A stretch of 64,000 nucleotides of DNA, taken from assembly GCA_002914845.1 (NCBI GenBank), contig JXTC01000173.1:433464-497463 (forward strand), written 5' to 3'. The notes below the pieces were generated by a model, which saw only the letters and a list, made by a program, of their open reading frames with translations, was not told the origin of the DNA and did no database searches. This DNA comes from Trema orientale. Taxonomy: Eukaryota > Streptophyta > Magnoliopsida > Rosales > Cannabaceae. The position numbers and the translations under genes were made by a program. This document shows, piece after piece, positions 22,563 to 33,848 of the stretch; the first letter of the stretch is position 1; every line of letters starts with the position of its first letter.

Positions 22563-23899
22563 CTTATATATATATATGGAGATTCGTTAGGGAAAATAAC
22601 CTTTTCATCAATTTTATAAGAATATCGCAATGAGATATATTAAAACATATATTTCATCTATCTTCATTTTGTATATGATCTGACTTAAATTCATTATACA
22701 TCAATCATAATAAGCAAGAATATAAATACCGCGCTCCTAACCAATATATCTTCTGGCTATACCAGGATGTAAGCTCTAGAAATGTGATCTCCTTTGAAGA
22801 ACTCGCCTTCGAATGCTAAAAAATTGAAATACCTTTCAATCCACCTTTTAGGATTTCTCAAATCCAAGCCCTTGATTTTCTAAAAAATTAGTTATGACTT
22901 AATTTTAGTGAGGCATGCGTTCAAAAAAATAATGAATTTTTTGATTCTCCTATAATCTCATAACACTTATTTACATAAAACATGTGTAAAATCCCAATTA
23001 CACTCAAACTCTTACGAGCAAGATTTTCCTTTTATATTAAGCTCTTTTAATTAGAATAATCTTCGTAACATCTCCCTTTACTTGGGTTTCATCCCAAAAG
23101 GCCTCATACCATCGAGAGCCTTATTTATAAACCATTACCTTACACCTTTCTTAGGAGATGTATAACTGCACAACTTACATATCATGTCTTAGCATATGCC
23201 TCAAAGGATTTTAATATACTAATAAATATTGATTTAATAATAAAATTTATATAGAAAAGTTGATCTACTAAAAGAAATAGCCATTTTGCAAAATATTATA
23301 ACAAAAATAGACATTGAAAAGGTCAAAAAACTTTTATTTCTTAAAATAAGGCGAAAAAATGGACATTTGTTATAAATACTCTTTTTTCCTCCCTAAAATT
23401 CATTTGACCCCAAAAAAAAAAAAAAAAAAAAAAACAACTGTGAGTCTGTGACCTTCCGAAACTAAGATCAATGGCAAAGTAGGAATTTTACAAACTAGAA
23501 ATACTGAAAATTTGTTATAAAAATATTTCTCAGTTTCAAAAATTTGGAAAATATCCATAATCATATTTTAATAAACATTTTTAGAAAGCTTTTCCCATAA
23601 TTATGTAATCACCAATTAAACATAGACATAGATAAGTATTGATGTCCAAAAATTATGCATCATCTATCCATCTCATACAATCACAAGACATAAGTTATAT
23701 AGGCTAAATCCAAATGCATAGTTAGTCCTTAAATAACCATAATTGATTGATTCTCTGGCTTAAGTCCACAATTCCATAATCCAATACAAAATTACCAAAA
23801 ACAAATATAACAATTAATGAGCCTACAATACCTCTCTAACAATATGCCTCATTGTCTAAATCACAATTATTATCACCTGAAGAAAAGAAAGGGGAATGA
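22563..23899. other. Spacer, no gene seen
   Basis: AT-rich with a pure A tract at 23410-23434. No open frame resembles a protein family. The left limit of the MULE-derived block may lie in here. Confidence 0.6.
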
Positions 23900-24089
23900 G
23901 CTTAATGCCCAGTAAAGAATTAATTACAAGTTTTTAACATACATAAAATACTTACTTTTTAATGTCCTATATGGTTATGGATTTAGCAAAATATTTCCAA
24001 AAACTTTACAATATTTCTATAACATTGCCTTCAACACCAATTCAAAAACATTTCCTCAAAAATATTATACAATATTTCTCTTCTCTCGT

Positions 24090-24096
24090 GCCCTCC

Positions 24097-24121
<25 letters not shown>
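24090..24121 (+). repeat. CT microsatellite
   Basis: An uninterrupted CTCTCT tract follows TGCCCTCC. Comparable CT tracts occur in plant 5' leaders, but no transcript start can be argued here. Confidence 0.9.
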
Positions 24122-24127
<6 letters not shown>

Positions 24128-25333
24128 ATCTATTTTTCGATGAACTTTGTGATTTCAGTGTTTCAAGGTTCTTCTCTAGCGGCATGTTTGGCAAATTTGT
24201 TCTTTCACCTTTGGAGGTATGTATTGTGTTGTTCATGTGAGCTTTCATTTTGATTTTGTTTAATTATATTGTGACTTATTTGGGGGCTTTTGATTTTTAT
24301 TGCTAATTTGTCTTGCAATTGATGTTAATTTCCTATATAATCTTTATTTTATCAATTAAAGATTATTTATATTTTCTTATGTGTTTTTAAATTATTTTTC
24401 ATAATTAGTATTGGTTCATGAATTTTTTGTGTTATTCATATATTTTTTGTGGTGGTATATGATATTACTGTTCATTGGTTTTTGTTGCTGAAAATGTTTA
24501 CTATTTTTAGTTTGGTTCATGAATTCTTTGTCGCGATATATATGATTTGTATGCAGGTTTATAGTGTTTCTTTTCTCCAGTTTTAATTTGTTTATGAACA
24601 TTTTAGATATTTTCTAGTTTGGTTCATAAATTTTTGGTTTGTAAATGTAAGTTTTAAGCTCATATATTGCATTTTTTGTCGTGGTATATGATTTTTGAAT
24701 TATTTTTTGTAATTGATAATAGTTCATGAATTTTTTTGTCGCGGTATATATATTTTCTTTGGTAATTCAAGTTATAATTAATCTTAATTATTGAATAATT
24801 TTTTTTTTGTTAGGTTTAAGTAGCTATTTTTATTTTCATATGTGTTTTGAATTTTTTTTTTTTTTTGTAATTGGTAATAGTTTATTACATTTTAGTCCTA
24901 GTATATGTGATCTGTTTCATGGTATATGGTATTATTATTCACTGGTTTTTCTTGATGAACAGATTTTGCATTTATAGTTTGGTTCATATATTTTCGGTCT
25001 TGGTATATATATATATATATTTGTGTGTTGGTATATATATTTTTTATTATTATTGATCAAGATGTTTATTCATATATTCTTGGTCTTGGTATATATATAT
25101 ATATATATTGCGGTGGTATATGTTGTGTAGTTATTGTTGATTAAAATATTAATTATTTTGCTATTATTGATCAAAAGTTTGAACCCATGTATGTTTTTTT
25201 TAAATTCTATTTTTTTTTTGGTACATGATTTTTGTATTTGGTACATAGATTTTTTAACTTTGTATATATGTGCATGTACCTCTTGAACCAGAAGATGAGA
25301 TTTTTTTTATATTAATGTTTGTTTCTTGGTTTC

Positions 25334-25464
25334 TTCATACAGGTTCATATACTAATTATGAATTTGATGAAATTTGGAATTTTAAATACTTTGTTACGAC
25401 TTTTGGAGCTTCCATTAAAGGGTGGCATCATTGTAGTCCTGTGATATCAGTTGATGGAACATAG
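25334..25464 (+). pseudogene. MULE transposase fragment
   Basis: The frame reads NYEFDEIWNFKYFVTTFGAS, then IKGWHHCSPVISVDGT, then a stop. This matches the MULE transposase stretch around the first catalytic aspartate (usual form F..AFGASI.GF..CRPVISVDGTHLKGKY), with the D of DGT present. The normal continuation HLKGKY is missing and replaced by a long T run with an uncalled base, so the domain is truncated right after its first catalytic residue. Only this block survives, and it cannot encode an active transposase. Confidence 0.75.
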
Positions 25465-26329
25465 GGATCGTTACTTTTTTTTTTTTTTTTTGTNTTTTTT
25501 TTTTTTTTTTTTGTATTGAGTTTGTAGTTTATTTTATTTTGAAACAAAGAAATTTTTTTTTTCTCATATTCTGGTATCTGAATTTTTTTTTCTTAGCATA
25601 AAAAATCGTTGTGTTTTAACATTAGAAAAATCGTTGTCATGGTATATGAGGTTAAATACCAGTTTTGTTAATTTAGATATTGGATATTGTTGTTTTGTTT
25701 GTATCTGTTCTCACACTTTCAAGTACATTATTTTTTGTTACTGGTATATTAAAATTTAGTTCATGGTATATAAAGTTATATTAAAATTTAGTCGTATATA
25801 CTAAGTTCTTTAAGATCCATGAAGAAAAAATATTATCATTCCTAAATAGTTTTGATCACTCAAGTTTACCTCACAAAGTGAATAACTAGAAGTAAGAAAG
25901 TAATAATTTAGATTTATATCAAATCACATTGCACAAAATGTATGAACCAAGGATAAAATTTTCTAATATTCAATATCTTCACAATTAAAAAATTTTAGTA
26001 CAATAATCCTTGTCAAATTAAAAAACCAAAATATCATATTACTTTTCCTAAACTAATAAAAGATCATATTTTCCATATCACTTTAATTTTTGAGTTTCCG
26101 AATCACTTGTATATCATGTCTTTGTCTTATTATCAGCCTAATGATAAAGTTCAACTGTTGTTTTTTGCCCAAAAAAAATGACATTTTATCTTGTGTTACT
26201 TCCATCATGCCAACATTAATCATCAATGCTTCCACTCTTTTGATTACAAACACGTCGTAGTCAACCATGTTTTTACGAGAAAAATTATCAATTAATTAAA
26301 CGCAAATTAAAGTAGTATTGTAAAATTCA

Positions 26330-27730
26330 CGAACCGCTTTTAAACGTTAATGAACCACGTTAAAAATTTCACAAACCACTAAGAAAAATCATGAACCACT
26401 ATGAAATTTCATGAACCATTGCTCAATTAAAGACAAAGGAAAAAAGTGTCAAACTTGGGAAAAGAAAAAATTGTTATGATTCACGCAGTAAGCTGTAGCA
26501 TTCAAAATCTGAACCAATCCTAAGTACTATTCTTATAAAGAGAAATAAACTTATTCTTATGGTATGGTATGGTGCGTGTTTAAAAGAAAAACTCTAAAGA
26601 ACAACAACTAAGAAATGAAGCAAAGAACGATAGCTAATAAATGAAACAAAGAACAATAACTAAGACATGAACCATGAATCATGTACCAAACCACCACATC
26701 ACGTAGGAGAAATAAACTCATTCTTATGGTGGGGATTCCCTTTCCTACGTGTTCATTGAACTTTTTTGAAACTCCTTTGTGCCCATTATATAAAAGAAAG
26801 GGACACCAATATTTGTGCTCAAAATTTAAGAGATCTTATTAAATTAGAAAAAAAAATACCACAGAATATGAAATGACATAAACCAAACACAAATTAAATA
26901 AATATATGAACCAAATAAATAATGTTATTAACGAATCACATAAATTTATTAACTAAACACAAATTAAAGTGGTACTGAAAGATTCATGAATTACTATTAA
27001 AAATTAATGAACCACAACGAAAATTTCATGAATAACTAAGAAAAATCATGAACCACTATGAAAATCATGAACCACTGTGAAAAAATCATGAACCAATATG
27101 AATATTTTATGAACCGCTATGAAAAAATCATGAACTACTATGAAAATTTCATGAACTATTATGAAAAATTCCAAACTGCAATTTATATTTCTATAGAATA
27201 TTACATAAATCTTGTTCTTATATAGCTATGGTCATTAATATGTGAACCAAAAATTCGTATATGGATCTACTTATATAGCTATGATCATTGAAAACATATA
27301 AACTGAAATACAATGATTCCATAAATTAGAATGAACTATTTTCCTTTTTTTAGTATTTAAAAGAATAATAATAAGTATTTAATACCAAATGCTCAAATTT
27401 ATACAGTTTGCATTAGATGACAAAAATATTATGAACCCGTATGAAATACATCATGAACCATTAAGAAAAACTCATGATCTAATATGAAAAACTCATGAAC
27501 CAAACACATTTATATATTAGATCATTATATAAGCAGAGCAACTCAATAAAATGAATCTAGTTACATAAACATCAATTTGGCTTTTAAATTAAAAACTATT
27601 TGCTAAACATATATTAAGAAGACATTCAATGAACTAAACAAGAGGAACATAGCAAATGTGAACTATAACAGTAATATCATGAACCATACTCACAAATTCA
27701 TGAACTAAAGACATAAATTTATAAACCAAA
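26330..27730 (+). repeat. Array of TCATGAACCA motifs
   Basis: The core ATGAACCA(C/T)TATGAAAA(TTTC) is repeated irregularly, most densely at 26985-27180 with spacing of about 20-27 bases, and again near 26340-26425, 27430-27505 and 27655-27725. It is a degenerate minisatellite with no coding frame. Confidence 0.75.
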
Positions 27731-29039
27731 TAGAATATATCATCAAAACAAACTTTTTGTTGCCTGAAAAACATTCTACATAGTACAAAGCAACATATCT
27801 AAATTCAAAGCACATATGTACATATATCATTATTTATATATAAACTTTTTTCAATTATTGACTACGATATTCAAGATGTGAGTTCAACTCCAATATCTAT
27901 AAATGATTCACTCAAATTCATATACTAAACAGAAATCAAAGAATCAATATAAGTATATGAACTGTAAAATATATGATCCAAATTCAGCCACACTCAAACT
28001 CAAAAACTACAAATTAGAGTTCATGATTTATTTCTAACTCTATTAACAAAATAGCAGACCCAAATTATGAACCTTAAAATCTATGAATCATTTATCAAAA
28101 TTTGATGTCGAGAAACAAAAAACAATATTGTAGTAGAAAAATACCTTCACTCAAATTCGCAAATACTATCTGAATTTATATATACCATAATTATATAGCA
28201 CATACAAAAAATTATAAACCAAATTTTACATAAGTTAGATCAGATCTAAGATATATCAAAACCCATATTTTTCACTATAATCATGAACTAAAATAAGAAT
28301 TAATCAACCAAAAGTAAAAAGTCCTAAATTTTCAATTGAATCTACTAAAAATTAAAACCTCAAAAGGGATTGAATCTAGAAGCGATTGGATCTAGAAAAA
28401 CTAGATTCACTCCAATCTAATTTTTAGGTGATGAACTTCAATCCAATCTTTGAATCGCCCAGTTTTGGGTATGAAGTTGATAAAAATTAAGACAAACTAG
28501 GTTATGTTTCTGTAGTTTTTTTTATAAATCTAGGTTAAAGAAGACAATGAACTTAATGAAAAAATTTATAAGCAAACTCACTTAATATTCTAGTTGAAAT
28601 TCAAGCTTGAGAAGTCGTCAATAGAAGTTTTGTCTATAGAGTCTGATAGTTATTTATACAGAATTTTTTTTAATGTTGATTTTGATATTAGGGAGCTATG
28701 TGGCTTTGATATTTGAGGATGGTGCAAGAAAACGATAGAGAAAATGCTAGAGAAAAATGCGAGAAAACTTTAGAGGAGAGAGAAATTGATAGAAAATGGC
28801 GAGAAAGAAGGTAGCTGTTTGGGAAAACTAAGTGTAAGTCAGAGAAAATCAGTGGGAAGATGAGAGAGAAGGCTTTGGGTTAATTAGGGTGTTTAAGGTA
28901 TAAATTTTCTAACGGGCCTATTTGTTGGACATTTAGCAATAAAAAATGGGCTATAATCATGAAAGTTTTGGGCCAAAATCTGGTCATGTACCTATATAGC
29001 CCAAAAAATACTGGTGCCCATATATGAAGGTATATATAT

Positions 29040-29243
29040 GGGGCACCAATCCAGTAGGTATTTTTTTTTACCTATCCGTAAGTATTATTTTGCCCAATAA
29101 AAATTCATCACACACGTTTTTTTATGGTAAAAAATAGAAAGAGAAAATTATTAAATAATTAGTATTTATTTTTATTTTTTTTATTTTTCAACTAATCAAA
29201 TTATAGTAGCCGTTAAATTAATGATGTAACGACTAAAAAAAAA
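29040..29243. mobile_element. MITE, GGGCACCAATCCA family, truncated copy
   Basis: GGGCACCAATCCAGTAGGTA, the T run and ACCTAT match the left ends at 22324 and 35745. The interior is more diverged, and the inverted right end is not found before the uncalled base at 29244, where unrelated sequence begins. Confidence 0.7.
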
Positions 29244-29244
29244 N

Positions 29245-29434
29245 TTAATATATTATTGAAAATCACTCCCTATTTTGCATGGTGATACACTAGCTAGATT
29301 CATTTTACAACCGCTGGAGTATATATATATATATATATATTTTTAAACCTATCTAGAGGTATTTGTTAATATATTATTGAAAATCACTCCCTATTTTGCA
29401 TGGTGATACACTAGCTAGATTCACTTTACAACCG
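29245..29434 (+). repeat. 69-base direct repeat around an AT tract
   Basis: Positions 29245-29313 and 29366-29434 are the same except for one base, starting TTAATATATTATTG and ending TTTACAACCG. They flank an AT microsatellite and follow directly on an uncalled base. The right copy continues into the segment shared with 7940-8115. Confidence 0.85.
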
Positions 29435-30049
29435 AACCACATCAAAATGAACAAACGGCTACTAAAAAGTGCCTAAAGGGTGGGCTGCTATCTTCTGCTT
29501 TCCGCTTGCTCCTCTGCTTTCCCTGCAAAGTTATTTAGATATATATGCATATATACATATTAATATGTATATAGTGTCTCTCTCTTAGCTTTTAAGCTAT
29601 CTCTCTCTCTACCAAAGGGCCAAAGGCTATCTCCGGCTCCTCAAATCCGAACAGCTGGCTTATCTCTTTTCTTTCTTTTCTGTACATATTTCCAGCTTCT
29701 GCAGAAACCAAGGAAAAAAAAAAAAGTGGAAAAGGGAGAGATTGTAAGGGCAAGATTTTCAACACAAACTGCCTCAGTATTCCTTAAAGCAACCCAAATC
29801 AACAAAAGCCAAAGCACTCTCTCTCTATCCCAGAGAGAGAAAGACAAGAAAAAAGAGAAAGTGTGTCTATGACAAGGACCCATTAAAGAAAACAAAAGAG
29901 TGTCCAAAAATAAAAAAAAAAATATTTAAAAATTAACAAAGGAATGAAATCCAAGAAAAGACGAAATAAAAGAGAGAGCGAAAAAAAGACCGAATGGGAA
30001 TCTTTTCTTCGTCTTACCACTGTATACAGATGATCCCACAGCGCCACCT

Positions 30050-30095
30050 CCTCTCTTTTTCTCTCTCACTTGTTTGCTCTCTCTCTCTCTCTCAT
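30050..30095 (+). promoter_or_regulatory. CT-rich leader upstream of the 30-kb gene
   Basis: A pyrimidine-rich stretch with CTCTCTCTCTCTCTC at 30077-30093 lies 25-60 bases before the proposed ATG at 30118. CT repeats of this kind are common in plant core promoters and 5' leaders. The transcription start is not known. Confidence 0.5.
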
Positions 30096-30117
30096 ACGTT
30101 TCTTCTGGCACATAACT

Positions 30118-30960
30118 ATGAACATTTTCTCTAAGGGACCTGCATGTGAAGATGATTTTGTAAGTTTCTTTTTTTTTTTTTCCTCTCACTCTCTCTACAA
30201 AGATTAATATCACATTTTGGAGAAATGGGTACCCATAATTTTGAGCTAACTTTTACTTTTTTTTATTATTTATTTTCCAATTTTGATTTAGGAAGCAAAG
30301 GAGAACAGAATAGTTTCAGAAACAGAGGAGAGAGACAACTTAGTTATGGATATGATGATGAATAATAATAATAATAATAATAATAATCAAAACCATAGTA
30401 ATGGGGTTGAATTTGAATTCGAAATCTGGCCAGTTGAACACCCAATGGAGCCCCCTGATGAAGATAGGCCCGTCAAATGTCCCATACCACACTCTTCCAT
30501 CATTAATGTAAGCGAACTCTTTTCTTTTTTCTATTTATTCTCAACTTGAAAAAAAAAAAAAAAACCAGAGATTTTCCCATCTGGGTTTTTCAACTTTGTC
30601 AATATATAAATACAAAGTTCTATTTTTTTTTTTTTTTTGGACTGAGAAAAATGGTATTGATAGGAGGAGGGAAAGAGAGAGAAGAGACTAGCAGAAAGCT
30701 TGAATAAGAGAGCAGAGGAGTGCAAAGTGGGAAAGAAAGGAGAGGAGGAAGAGGAGAAGGGTTCTGTTATCGAGCGTCCGGTTCGTGCGGTTCGGAAGAG
30801 GCACCACATGACTCTAACCGGAGAGAACGAGCATAATGATAGCAACGAAGATGATAATACAATATCACCCTTGTCGAGAATGCCTCCTTTGCCCCCTCTT
30901 CCGACCCAGAATCTCACCATCTTTCAAATGCTTCAACAGTTCGACGAGTTCGAGTCATGA
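30118..30960 (+). CDS. Plant protein of unknown function, acidic, 184 aa
   Basis: Three exons: 30118-30159, 30292-30507 and 30664-30960, joined in phase across TTT|GTAAGT..TTTAG|GAA and AAT|GTAAGC..GATAG|GAG. The protein starts MNIFSKGPACEDDF. It has a Met/Asn-rich stretch coded by an AAT repeat, the distinctive EIWPVEHPMEPPDEDRPVKC motif followed by PIPHSSIIN, a charged helix-like part (KREKRLAESLNKRAEE, GEEEEEK), a basic RPVRAVRKRHH segment, and a C-terminal MPPLPPLP tail ending FQMLQQFDEFES. No signal peptide or membrane helix is seen. I do not recognise the family; the basic patch and acidic content would suit a nuclear or kinase-interacting protein, but that is a guess. A shorter start at 30346 is possible; the upstream exon is preferred because it joins in frame with good splice sites. 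Confidence 0.75.
30361..30388 (+). repeat. AAT repeat coding for polyasparagine
   Basis: About nine in-frame AAT codons lie after MDMMM in exon 2 of the unknown-function gene. Such a tract is likely to vary in length between individuals without disturbing the frame. Confidence 0.9.
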
Positions 30961-32530
30961 AAAAGAAAAAAGGGGGTAAATAATTGAATTTTGGCACTTA
31001 AATCTCATCTGGGTTTGGTCTTTTTTTTTTTTTTTTCTGAAGAGTGTGAATTTATTTTCTTATGATTTAGCTGCTTTTAGGACCAAAAAATCCTAGATGT
31101 AGCTTAGTCTGAATGACTACTACTTTTTGTAACTTCACTGCTTTTTTTTTTTTTTTTTTTGGGTCCCAAATATTCTGTATAATATAGGTTATGATTTAAA
31201 TATGAACCAACTTCTTAGGCGTTTCCTGGACTGTTAAATGGTGTGCCATTGTTATAGTATTTGTGAAGTATTTGTTTGATTAAACACGTTTGAAGTTGTC
31301 CACAGGAATTGCAGTTTTAAAGAACAACATGCAGAGAAGAATGAATATGTTATTAAGTGTTACCTGCATTAAGACTTTTTTTTTTTTTTTTTTTTTTAAG
31401 GTTTGAGATTTAGAATAGAGGTTAGTGATGGCTACTAAAGAGACTATAATTGTGACGAGTAAGATGGAGGATCAGAATTCGGAACATTAGATATTAGTGT
31501 GCTTTACTCACGCGGTTAAGGGCAAATTTGAGATTTACATTCCGATCTCCGAGTACAATTTATAGATAATTTCAACCATAATTGGTGTATGTAAAATTGT
31601 TTCAAGCATGATTAAATGCTAGGGATTCCCCTTGTTATCCCATTTTAATTGGTATTAATATAGTATATGATTTGTCAATATATATTTAGTGAAATATTAT
31701 TACTCATTACATCGGCATTAAAATAGTAGGGTGGAGCAAATTGTCAGGCTAAAATGTTACAAAATGCTTGGTTGGTACAAAATACGACGAATTTTTTATT
31801 AACTTCTTTGAAAAGACAAAAATTCTTCAAAATCGAAGCAAAAGGAAACTGGCTCTTAAGTTGTGAAATGCTGTTCGGAAGTTGGTTACAGCAGCAGTTT
31901 TATCGAACAACATGCAACTATGGTTCTATATAAAATATGTACTACGGCAATGTGTCTTGTAAGTGGTGAATTAATTAGCGAAAATTCGTACGTTATTAAT
32001 TACAATTTATGAAAAATGAAGATGGTGGCTTTCTTTTTTCTCCAATAACGATTAGATTCTGCGGGACTGGAGTTATTGAGAAATTGTTAGCATTCAATAT
32101 ATATAATTGGGTAGATTCTGCACTTTCACGTTTTACAAGTATATAAGTTGATATATCAAACAACAAAAAAGGGCTTCACATTAGGTCTATCAGAAACGAC
32201 AGACAGTTGTGCGTTTACCGGAAGGTGTGAGATAGATATACGTTTTGGCTCTTTTTTTTCAGATAAATAATGCTTTACATGCATGAACAAAAACCAAAAA
32301 AAAATATTCCAAGCATGAAAAGATAAGTACAATCGTAAATATGGCCCAACTGTTGATTATTCAAATGTCCTCATCAAAAGATTTTTTAACACTTTAGAGT
32401 TAAAAAATAAAATTAATTATTGAATGAAAATGAAAGGAATCAACAAAAAGTAACAAATGGAAAGAAAAAGGGAAAGTGTGGTATTCGCTAGTGGCATTCA
32501 AGCCATAGTGTCCCAGATATTATAGGACAG
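30961..32530. other. Spacer, no gene seen
   Basis: Begins with the 3' UTR of the unknown-function gene, with T tracts at 31021-31036, 31143-31160 and 31377-31397. The remainder is AT-rich with no supported open frame. Confidence 0.7.
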
Positions 32531-33590
32531 TTCTATTGGCACCCCCTCATCTACTCTTTCCACCTTCTTTCTAAAATCACACTTAAAAAAAATTTGAAAA
32601 CTAACTACTGCTTTCTACACCCTTATTTTTTCCAAAATTATCCCCTAATTTAATTTTCTTCCTTCTTTTCCCACCCTCACCCCATTCTCTCACGTTCTTT
32701 CTTTTTCTTCCACCTTTCACTATTTCTTTATACACTCATCTTGTGAAGAACAAATATTCCCAAAGAAAAAAAAAATCCTAAACTAAAGATGTGCAAAGAC
32801 TCCAAAACAGGAGGGAACCAAAAAGAAAAAAAAAATCTCTATTTCACAATTTTACTGTTTCCATTACTATTAATTGTTTTCTTTCAATTTTCGTTTATCT
32901 TCATTCTAATTTTAATTATGACCAAAAAAATGTTATTTAAAAAGAAATAACGTAAACATGAATGTATATGTAATTGTCTCTATTGATCGATGCTTCATTT
33001 TGTCTCTTTAGATTTTAATTTCTTCCCCCAAGCAAATTCGAGTGGTTGCTTTATTAGTTGCAGCCATTATACAAGAGTTTATATAGAGTTTAAAAAAAAA
33101 TTAAAACATGAAAACTCAATTTAGATCTCCTATATCTTCCAAGTGCTCCTATAATTTCTTCGAAGAAGAAAACGTGAGTAATAATATATCTAAAGAGCTA
33201 ATACAATCTTATGGGCCAAAAGATCGGTCTTGTTAATCTAAGATTGAAGCAATGTAGTGAAAGAAAAAACTTACTTTTTTATGATCCCAATCTTTTGAAT
33301 CGGTCATCTCACTATTCATAATACCTCTTGTATGATAATACAAAATAATTTATTTAGACTATAATCACTAATGTAATCTACAGGGGAATTAGGGTTCAAG
33401 ATGAATTGTGTTTAAGAAAGGGGTGAGAAGAGTATTTTTTTTTTCCCGAAATGTTTAAAGAACTTGTAGATATAATCTCTTATAAATATTTTTAGTACTA
33501 AAAAGTAATTTCATGTAAGGTTATTTTTGTAATAAAAAAGTCTATAAAAAATAAGGGTGGAGAGAGTAGACAAGGGGGTAGCAATAAACC
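32531..33590. mobile_element. Putative TIR DNA element of about 1.06 kb
   Basis: The left end TATTGGCACCCCCTCATCTA plus CTCTTTCCACC is matched in inverse at the right end, where GGTGGAGAGAGTAGACAAGG is followed by GGGTAGCAATA. The interior is AT-rich and non-coding. No clear target duplication was seen and the superfamily is not assigned. Confidence 0.55.
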
Positions 33591-33848
33591 CCCCATTCTA
33601 TAGTAATCTTTTTCTCTTCAATTATTTCATTTCACAACTATACCCCTTAAACGAATCCCACACAGAACATCTAGGGAGGGTAAAAAAAAAAAATTAGTAC
33701 ACAAAATTATGGACCAATGCAAATATAGGGTTCACAGCAACAAAATTAGCCATCAAACTGAACAGTCAGAGAACTAAATCATTTCTTGTACCTGTGAAGC
33801 AATTTGTGAGTATCAATTAGTACAGGGTTCCTATTATAAATTCATCTT

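Larger units (their letters stand above)
23900..29030. mobile_element. Decayed Mutator-like (MULE) DNA transposon block
   Basis: The only readable coding trace is a MULE transposase fragment at 25334-25464. On the left (24410-25130) the motif GGTTCATGAATTT recurs every 100-250 bases together with GTCGCGGTATATAT. On the right (26330-27730) the same motif recurs in the opposite direction as AAATTTCATGAACCA. The rest is AT-rich without genes. A terminal inverted pair and 9-base target duplication were not found, so the limits are approximate and the two sides may not belong to one element. Confidence 0.5.

Noticed and set aside
30531-30920. 129-codon open frame on the minus strand
   Set aside because: Shadow of exon 3 of the unknown-function gene; reads as Ser/Phe/Leu low complexity through the poly-T intron.
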